DNA from: an uncultured Bacillota bacterium
GTDB lineage: Bacteria; Bacillota; Dehalobacteriia; UBA4068
Assembly: GCA_934271085.1 (NCBI GenBank)
Contig: CAKQQU010000016.1
Coordinates: forward strand, 1-28,815
Direction: 5' to 3'
Length of the DNA: 28,815 nucleotides
The number at the start of each line of letters is the position of its first letter. Position 1 is the stretch's first letter. Shown here piece after piece: positions 23,269 to 28,815 of this stretch. The position numbers were made by a program, and so were the translations under genes. The notes below the pieces were generated by a model. It was not told the origin of the DNA and searched no databases. It saw nothing but the letters and a program-made list of their open reading frames with translations.

Positions 23269-24021
23269 ATGGATTATATAGGTATAGATATTGGTTCAAC
23301 AGCAGCCAAGGTAGCAGTTATCGGCGATCACCAGCTTTTTATGACTCTGCCTACCGGTTGGAGCAGTGTGGAAACAGCGGAAGCCATCAACAAACAACTG
23401 GCTGCCCAAGGTATAGATACGCTTAAAGCGGCAGTAGTGGCCACCGGTTACGGACGGGGCGCCGTTGCCTATGGAGATAAACAGGTCACGGAAATTACCT
23501 GCCATGCGGCGGGCTGCGCAGAAGGGCATCCGGACTGCCTGGTCATTGATGTAGGCGGCCAGGATACCAAGGCCATCAGCATCAAAAACGGTGTTGTCAG
23601 CGATTTCCTGATGAACGACAAATGCTCGGCCGGCACAGGCAAATTCATCGAAATCATGGCCAATCGCCTGGAATGTACCATAGATGAGCTTTTTGCCCTG
23701 GCAGAGCAGGGAGAAGTGCTGTCTATCAGCTCACTTTGCACGGTTTTTGCCGAATCGGAAGTGATAAATCATATAGGCGCCGGTAAAAAACGCCAGGATA
23801 TAGCGGCCGGAGTAGTGGACAGCGTAGCATCCAAAGTAGCCGGACTGGCCGGCAGAATGCCGCTGCCTCAAACAATACTGCTTACCGGTGGACTTAGCCA
23901 CCTGCCGTTTTTTGCCCAAAGCATCGGCAACAAACTGGGTCATGAGGTTTTACCGCAGGAAAACGGCAGATTTGCCGGAGCCTGCGGCGCAGCGTTATTG
24001 GCACGCAAAATGAACAAGTAG
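23269..24021 (+). CDS. Acyl-CoA dehydratase activase (BcrAD/BadFG ATPase family)
   Basis: A 250-residue ASKHA-fold ATPase. It has the phosphate-1 motif GIDIGSTAAKVAV at 4-16, IDVGGQDTKAI near 92-102, NDKCSAGTGKF near 116-126 and TGGLS near 205. Cys in NDKC and in SLCTVFAESEV are the two ligands that in HgdC-type homodimers hold one [4Fe-4S] cluster between subunits. Such proteins use ATP to push a low-potential electron into 2-hydroxyacyl-CoA dehydratases or benzoyl-CoA reductase-like enzymes. No dehydratase subunits are nearby, so the partner is unknown; it could serve another double-cubane-cluster protein. AGAGGA precedes the ATG. A LysR gene follows 55 bp later. Confidence 0.9.
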   Translation: MDYIGIDIGSTAAKVAVIGDHQLFMTLPTGWSSVETAEAINKQLAAQGIDTLKAAVVATGYGRGAVAYGDKQVTEITCHAAGCAEGHPDCLVIDVGGQDTKAISIKNGVVSDFLMNDKCSAGTGKFIEIMANRLECTIDELFALAEQGEVLSISSLCTVFAESEVINHIGAGKKRQDIAAGVVDSVASKVAGLAGRMPLPQTILLTGGLSHLPFFAQSIGNKLGHEVLPQENGRFAGACGAALLARKMNK

Positions 24022-24076
24022 CTACGATCCTTCATGTCAGAAATAAAAGGACGACAAAAAACAGGGAAGGGACATA

Positions 24077-25009
24077 ATGGAATTTCGGCAACTGGAAATA
24101 CTGGTGGCTATTGTGGAAACAGGCAGTTTTTCCCGGGCAGGCGAGCGGCTTTATCTTTCCCAACCTGCAGTCACAGCTAATATCAATAGCCTGGAACAGG
24201 AATTGGAACAGCAGATCCTGCTGCGCGGCAACAGAGGCGTACAGCTTACTGACAGCGGCAAGCTGCTGTATAATTATGCCCTTTCCATGCTCAATCAAAG
24301 AGAGGATCTGCTGATCGAGTTGGCCAAAAAAAAGCCCCATACAGGCCAACTGCGGATAGCCGCCTCCTCTGTACCTGCCCAGTATCTGCTTCCGGAACTG
24401 CTGTCTGCCTTTCAGCGGCAGCATGAGGACGTACATACAAACCTGATATTCTGCGACAGTACAGAAGTAGGCCGCAAGCTCCATGATCAGCAGGCCGATA
24501 TAGGGCTCAGCGGCTGCTGCTCTTTTGATGCGGAGTGCGAATACCTGCCTATTGCCGAGGACAAGCTGGTGGCGATAACCCCGGTGGCTTCCCAGTATTC
24601 CCGTTTGGATCCCCATCAGCCCTTTCCCGGAGAACTGCTTACCAGCGCGCCTATGATAGTCAGGGAAAGCGGTTCCGGCACCCGTCAGGAGTTCAATAGC
24701 TATCTGCAAAAAACCTATCCCGACGCCCAGCTCAATATAGTAGCTGTCATGGAAGATTACCTTGCCATCAAAAACGCGGTAGCAGCCGGAATGGGCATTG
24801 CTGTCATGTCCCAGCGCTCTGTGGAGGACTACAGCCGCCTGGGCTATGTTCTTCCCTTCGATCTGGAAGGCGAAGCTGTGCGCAAGCTTTATCTCCTGCG
24901 GCGTAAAAAAAGCCGCCTTTTGGGAGTTACCAAAGATTTTTACCAGTTCGTCATTAATCATATGGAAGAAATGGACAGCCCCGGAGGGGTTGAACTACGA
25001 AGCATATGA
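24077..25009 (+). CDS. LysR-family transcriptional regulator
   Basis: A 310-residue DNA-binding regulator. The winged helix-turn-helix is at residues 1-60 (FRQLEILVAIVETGSFSRAG, then LYLSQPAVTANINSLEQEL), followed by a linker helix and a substrate-binding domain at about 90-295 with the usual two-lobe pattern (LRIAASSVPAQYLLPELL, and GMGIAVMSQRSVED near 238-251). Members bind a small co-inducer and often control an adjacent gene. The activase gene upstream, or the sugar operon downstream, are candidates; no divergent target exists. It looks closest, from memory, to LysR proteins labelled as selenium-metabolism-associated, a weak hint. GGGAAGGG precedes the ATG. A CCGGAGG/CCTCCGG inverted repeat spans its stop codon (24981-25018). 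Confidence 0.9.
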   Translation: MEFRQLEILVAIVETGSFSRAGERLYLSQPAVTANINSLEQELEQQILLRGNRGVQLTDSGKLLYNYALSMLNQREDLLIELAKKKPHTGQLRIAASSVPAQYLLPELLSAFQRQHEDVHTNLIFCDSTEVGRKLHDQQADIGLSGCCSFDAECEYLPIAEDKLVAITPVASQYSRLDPHQPFPGELLTSAPMIVRESGSGTRQEFNSYLQKTYPDAQLNIVAVMEDYLAIKNAVAAGMGIAVMSQRSVEDYSRLGYVLPFDLEGEAVRKLYLLRRKKSRLLGVTKDFYQFVINHMEEMDSPGGVELRSI

Positions 25010-25252
25010 TGCCTCCGGTCAGCCCCAAAAAACCTTTCTCCGTAACTTGGCTATCTCAGGGATCCCTGGCGGACAAAATGTTTTTACCTGCCGCCAACAA
25101 TACAGGCGGTTCAAATAAATATTATTTATAACTGTTGGCAAATATCAGATTATTTGATACTTAAAGCCTGCTAAACAGCTTGTTTTGCTTTTAACCTGAT
25201 GATAACATTAATATAAAGATAAAAAGCGTTGAAATTTGCGGGAGGTAATTCA

Positions 25253-25993
25253 ATGGGAGCAGAAGACAGGCCCTTTCTGGAAACCAGAAATCTGCGAAAA
25301 TCTTTCGGCCATGTACAGGCTCTCCAGGGAACCGGTCTCAGCGCTTCCCGGGGACGCATCCTTGCCATAGTAGGTGATAACGGCGCCGGAAAGTCCACTC
25401 TTATCAAAATCATTTCCGGTGTAATTTTCCCGGACAGCGGCAGCCTTACCATAGAAGGCAAAAAATATACCCGGCTCGACCCCCATCTTGCTGGCAAACT
25501 GGGGATATCCACCGTATATCAGGATCTTTCCCTGGTGGATTCCCTCAGCGTATGGGAAAATATGTTTCTTGGCCACGAATACCACCGGGCGGGCTGGCTG
25601 AACAAAAAGAAAATGCGCAGCGACGCCATAAAGCTGCTTTCTGATTTCCGTATCAATATCCCGGATATAGACGCCCGGGTAGGCGATCTTTCCGGCGGAC
25701 AGCGTCAGGCCGCCGCAGTTGCCCGCGCTCTGCTGCAGGGTGGCAAACTGCTGATTTTCGACGAGCCTACGGCCGCAATGGGTATACGGGAAACCGGCAT
25801 GGTAGAGCAGTTGATACTCAGCCTGCCGGATCGGGGCATAGGGGTCATCATTATAAGCCATAACATGCAGCAGGTATTTAACCTGGCTGATACTATTTGC
25901 GTAATGAAGCTTGGCCGGGTAATAGCCGAAAAGGCCAAAGAAAGCGTTACCCCGGAAGAGGTAGCGGCTATGATAGTAAGCGGGGTAGCATAA
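25253..25993 (+). CDS. Sugar ABC transporter ATP-binding protein, single domain
   Basis: A 246-residue ATPase of the carbohydrate uptake transporter-2 type. It has Walker A GDNGAGKST near 43-51, a Q-loop region STVYQDLSLVDSLSVWEN, signature DLSGGQRQAAAVARAL, Walker B LLIFDEPTAAMG and switch His in IIISHNM. It has one nucleotide-binding domain, unlike the fused RbsA type of about 500 residues, so it should act as a homodimer, as in FrcA-like systems. The ATG at 25253 is chosen because GGGAGGT lies just before it; an upstream in-frame TTG adds eight residues without support. The permease start follows the stop directly (TAAATG). Confidence 0.9.
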   Translation: MGAEDRPFLETRNLRKSFGHVQALQGTGLSASRGRILAIVGDNGAGKSTLIKIISGVIFPDSGSLTIEGKKYTRLDPHLAGKLGISTVYQDLSLVDSLSVWENMFLGHEYHRAGWLNKKKMRSDAIKLLSDFRINIPDIDARVGDLSGGQRQAAAVARALLQGGKLLIFDEPTAAMGIRETGMVEQLILSLPDRGIGVIIISHNMQQVFNLADTICVMKLGRVIAEKAKESVTPEEVAAMIVSGVA

Positions 25994-26983
25994 ATGACCG
26001 GCAAAGAGCAAAAAAATTCTGCCAACCTGTGGCAAAGGTTTTTGCAGAATAAATATTTTCCCCAAATACTGCTGACCGCTGTATTATTACTGCTTATCCT
26101 GATCCTGAGCACCACTTCCGAATATTTTTTATCCTGGAAAAATTTCCGCAATATTCTGGATCAGTGCGCGGTATACCTGATCCTTTCCATTGGCATGACC
26201 TTTGTGATAGCCGGCGGCGGCGTGGATCTTTCCGTAGGCAGTACCGCCGGACTGTGCGGCGTAATTATGGCTCTGCTGATAAAAGGGGGCTGTCCTACCG
26301 GACTGGCTATCGGCGCGGGCATACTGGCAGGCGCAGCTATCGGTACTGCCAATGGCCTTTTTATCGCCAAAATCAAGATCAACCCCTTCATTACCACCCT
26401 TTCAACAATGATAATAGTCAGAGGCATAGCGCTGGTGCTTACCGGCGGCGTTTCCATTTACGGATTCACCCAGGCTTTCAAATGGTTTGGCACAGGCAGC
26501 GTGGGCCCGCTTAATCCACCCATAATTATTTCTCTGCTCCTTACCGTTGCCGGGTTCATTCTGCTCAACCGCACCCTCTGGGGCAAATACTGCCTTGCCC
26601 TTGGCGGCAATGGCGAAGCCCTGCGCCGCAATGGCGTTAATACCACTGCCTACAGAATAAGCATCTATGCAGTATCCGGTTTTTGCGCCGGGCTGGCGGG
26701 ATTGATAATGACAGCCCGGCTTAATTCCGCCGCGCCCCTGGCCGGTTCAGGCTACGAAATGGACGCCATTGCAGCGGTTGTTCTGGGAGTAGGCTGCTTT
26801 AATGGAGGCGTAGGCTCTGTAACAGGTACCTTTATTGCCAGCCTGACTTTGGCGGTCATTCGCAACGGTCTGACTATGCTGGCAATTTCCACCGACTATC
26901 AGCAGGTGGTAACCGGCAGTATCATTCTGCTGGCGATAATTGCCGCCAGACTGCGCAGCCGTAAAAACCGGGCAGAAGAATAA
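25994..26983 (+). CDS. Sugar ABC transporter permease (RbsC/FrcC type)
   Basis: A 329-residue membrane protein of the BPD_transp_2 family with about nine to ten hydrophobic segments. It carries the typical sugar permease sequence IAGGGVDLSVGSTAGLCGVI near 73-92 and the later LGGNGEALRRNGVN and AVVLGVGCFNGGVGSVTGTF. Only one permease gene is present, so it should form a homodimer, in contrast to the heterodimeric nucleoside permeases on the left side of the window. It starts directly after the ATPase stop. The kinase gene follows 13 bp after its stop. Confidence 0.92.
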   Translation: MTGKEQKNSANLWQRFLQNKYFPQILLTAVLLLLILILSTTSEYFLSWKNFRNILDQCAVYLILSIGMTFVIAGGGVDLSVGSTAGLCGVIMALLIKGGCPTGLAIGAGILAGAAIGTANGLFIAKIKINPFITTLSTMIIVRGIALVLTGGVSIYGFTQAFKWFGTGSVGPLNPPIIISLLLTVAGFILLNRTLWGKYCLALGGNGEALRRNGVNTTAYRISIYAVSGFCAGLAGLIMTARLNSAAPLAGSGYEMDAIAAVVLGVGCFNGGVGSVTGTFIASLTLAVIRNGLTMLAISTDYQQVVTGSIILLAIIAARLRSRKNRAEE

Positions 26984-26996
26984 AAGGAGGTCTACC

Positions 26997-27968
26997 ATGA
27001 GCAAAACCCTCATCGGCATGGGGTCAGCGGCAATGGACAGCATAATCTGCTGCTCATCCCTGCCCGGCGACGATTCTTTTCAGGTAGTGGATAGCGAACA
27101 ATTGCTGCCCGGCGGCAGCTGCGCCAATATGCTGGCTGCCTTTGCAGCTCTGGGCGGCAGCTCCCGGCTGGTAAGCAAGATCGGCGATGACAGCTTCGGC
27201 CGTCAACTGCTGGATTCCCTGAAGCGGGATAAGGTGGACGATTCTTTTCTGGTACATAAAGCAGGCGGCCAGACCCTGCATACCTATATATGGGTAGCGG
27301 GAGGCAGTCATTGTATCTTTATCTGCCTGGGAGATTCTCTAATGTCCCTTACCTCGGATGAGCTGGCTCCCCATCTGCTGGAAGGAGCGGATATTTTCTA
27401 TACCGATCTTTTTCCGCCCCAGCCGGCTCTGGATACTGCCCGCAAATGCCGCCGGCAGGGTATACCCGTTATTATCGGGATGCAGTGCTCCCCCTCTTTC
27501 ATGCGGCGGGCAGGGGTAAGTGATGAGGATCTGCACGCAGCTTTAGGCCTTGCGGATCTGGTCATCGGCGGCCAGGAATGTTATCAGGAATACCTTGGCT
27601 GCAATGACTCTATCCAGGCCATGGAGGCTCTTTACGATAAATACCGGCCAACTTTCGGCGCAGTCTGTACTCTGGGTAGCGCCGGCTCGGTCTGGCTGGA
27701 TCAGCAGGGATTTTATCAGGCAGGAGCTTATCAGGTAGAGCCGCTGGATTCTACCGGCGCCGGCGACTGCTTTTTGGGCGGCCTGCTCTACAGCTATTTT
27801 GCCGCAGGCAGCGATCAGCGCACAGCCCTGCATTTTGCCTCTGCCATGGGCGCGCTGAAATGCAATCAACTGGGCGCGCGCATCAGCACCAGCCCCCGGC
27901 AGGTAGCGGATTTTATCCAAAACAATCACCTGGATTACAATTTTCGTCCCCGGACGAAAGTGAAATAG
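26997..27968 (+). CDS. PfkB-family carbohydrate kinase
   Basis: A 323-residue ribokinase-like enzyme that probably phosphorylates the sugar brought in by the neighbouring transporter. The first PfkB signature region is LLPGGSCANMLAAFAALGG near 37-55 and the second DSTGAGDCFLGGLLYSY near 248-264, where the Asp of GAGD is the catalytic base. The N-terminal GMGSAAMDSI is the family's substrate-binding strand. AAAGGAGG lies before ATG 26997; the longer upstream frame would overlap the permease gene. Its place between permease and binding-protein genes fits a transport-kinase operon such as the fructose Frc type. The sugar itself cannot be read from sequence. Confidence 0.9.
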   Translation: MSKTLIGMGSAAMDSIICCSSLPGDDSFQVVDSEQLLPGGSCANMLAAFAALGGSSRLVSKIGDDSFGRQLLDSLKRDKVDDSFLVHKAGGQTLHTYIWVAGGSHCIFICLGDSLMSLTSDELAPHLLEGADIFYTDLFPPQPALDTARKCRRQGIPVIIGMQCSPSFMRRAGVSDEDLHAALGLADLVIGGQECYQEYLGCNDSIQAMEALYDKYRPTFGAVCTLGSAGSVWLDQQGFYQAGAYQVEPLDSTGAGDCFLGGLLYSYFAAGSDQRTALHFASAMGALKCNQLGARISTSPRQVADFIQNNHLDYNFRPRTKVK

Positions 27969-27991
27969 AATAATTTTTAGGAGGAAGAACA

Positions 27992-28815
27992 ATGAAAAAG
28001 TTTACTGTTTTACTGGTTCTGATCCTGGCTATGGCCTTGTGCTGCTTTGCCCTTACAGGCTGCGGCAATGATAATGAGCCTGTCACCGACGATCAGAACA
28101 ACACCGAGCAGCAGGGCGATAATAATGAAAGCTCTGCTATCACCAACGAGCTGCTGAAAGCCGCCGAGCAGGAAATGCTGGAAGCCCTGGCTCCCCTTCC
28201 GGAAAAAGGCAATGGCGAAAAGATCGGCGCTATCGCATTCAGCATGACCAATCCTTTCTGGGTAACCGTTCAGGAAGGTTATGAGGATGCCGCCGCTGAA
28301 TACGGCGTTTCCGTGGAAGTAGTCGCATCCCCCAACGAAGCAGACGAGCAGGGCCAGGCTGACGCCATGACCGCTCTTCTGGCAAAAGATTTTGACGCTT
28401 TTGCAGTTTCCGCTATGACCCCTTACTGCCTGGTCAATCCCTGCGCACAGGCTACCGCAGCCGGCATCCCGGTAGTTGCCGTAGGCACTAATCTTGATGC
28501 CGATGCCGCAGCCGAAGCCGGCGCTGAGATCGTAGCTTTCGTTACCAGCGATTTTGAAGAACAGGGCTACATGGGCGCTTCTTACATCATGGAACTGATC
28601 GGCGGCAGCGGCAAAGTTGCCGTTATCCAGGGCCAGGCCGGTGCTGATAACAGCGAGCAGCGCAAAAACGGCGCTATCCGCGGTTTTGAAGAAAACGGCG
28701 GCGAGATCGTAGCAGTAGAAGCAGCCAACTGGGATCGCCAGCAGGCCTATGATATCGCCACCAACATCCTGCAGGCCAACCCCGATCTGCAGGGGATCAT
28801 GTGCGCCAATGATGA
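27992..28815 (+). CDS. Sugar-binding lipoprotein of ABC transporter (partial, cut by window end)
   Basis: The first 274 codons of a periplasmic-binding-protein-like (Peripla_BP_4) substrate-binding protein; no stop is reached before the edge. It has a signal with lipobox LTGC (lipidated Cys24), then an Asp/Asn/Gln-rich spacer of about 25 residues. The mature domain begins KIGAIAFSMTNPFWVTVQEG, the pattern of ribose/galactose-type binding proteins, and later has GKVAVIQGQAGADNSEQR, typical of the second lobe's sugar contact region. AGGAGGAAG precedes the ATG 23 bp after the kinase stop. It is unusual that the binding protein gene comes last rather than first in the operon. Confidence 0.93.
   Translation, partial: MKKFTVLLVLILAMALCCFALTGCGNDNEPVTDDQNNTEQQGDNNESSAITNELLKAAEQEMLEALAPLPEKGNGEKIGAIAFSMTNPFWVTVQEGYEDAAAEYGVSVEVVASPNEADEQGQADAMTALLAKDFDAFAVSAMTPYCLVNPCAQATAAGIPVVAVGTNLDADAAAEAGAEIVAFVTSDFEEQGYMGASYIMELIGGSGKVAVIQGQAGADNSEQRKNGAIRGFEENGGEIVAVEAANWDRQQAYDIATNILQANPDLQGIMCAND

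Noticed and set aside
24032..24961. Large minus-strand open frame opposite the LysR gene
   Set aside because: No start signal or domain; the plus-strand LysR gene explains the region.
25057..25068. 12-bp palindrome CAGGGATCCCTG after the LysR gene
   Set aside because: Short, without U-run or nearby promoter; it could arise by chance.

Overview
The window looks like a Bacillota (Firmicutes) chromosome around the replication origin. The evidence is the gene block rpmH-rnpA-yidD-yidC-jag facing away from dnaA, AGGAGG-type ribosome binding sites, several near-consensus sigma-A promoters with 17-nt spacers, a low-GC-Gram-positive-style ECF riboflavin transporter under an FMN riboswitch, and a large SLH-domain (S-layer) protein. 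I cannot place it more finely; a Clostridia- or Negativicutes-like anaerobe is likely, because there is a 2-hydroxyacyl-CoA dehydratase-type activase and a molybdenum/AMP-ligase gene set. This is inference.

Layout, left to right. 1-4176: a secreted SLH protein (minus strand) with a UUCG-loop terminator and an unusually long, GC-rich, hairpin-filled 5' leader. It is bracketed by two pyrimidine-rich tandem arrays (14-bp unit on the left, 43-bp unit on the right). 4177-6564: three overlapping minus-strand genes, namely a MobA/MocA-like nucleotidyltransferase fused to a ModE/LysR-type winged helix, a NifX/NifB-like cofactor-binding protein, and a short PaaK-like AMP-forming ligase. 6607-7605: FMN riboswitch and ribU. 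7614-14162: a nucleoside salvage module, made of a BmpA-type lipoprotein, a two-domain ATPase and two permeases on the minus strand, divergent from udk-tdk on the plus strand. 14193-19063: mnmE, then jag, yidC, yidD, rnpA and rpmH in the minus direction. 19064-19356: a compact oriC-like dnaA/rpmH intergenic region with DnaA boxes and AT-rich DNA. 19357-20688: dnaA, which is not followed by dnaN. 20807-22921: an EamA-type gene broken by one in-frame TGA, and a MATE exporter. 23269-25009: an orphan acyl-CoA dehydratase activase and a LysR regulator. 25253-28815: a sugar ABC operon (ATPase, permease, PfkB kinase, and a substrate-binding lipoprotein cut by the window edge).

How the parts work together. 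The nucleoside importer feeds uridine and thymidine kinases. Its lipoprotein gene has its own promoter and a downstream terminator, and a second promoter restarts transcription for the ATPase and permeases, which should give lipoprotein excess. The sugar operon couples import to phosphorylation. The most original leads are the structured leader of the S-layer gene, the paired tandem arrays, the nucleotidyltransferase-HTH/NifX/ligase triad, the charged C-terminal extension of YidC, and the dnaA locus without dnaN. No tRNA, rRNA, insertion sequence, phage gene or CRISPR array was seen.
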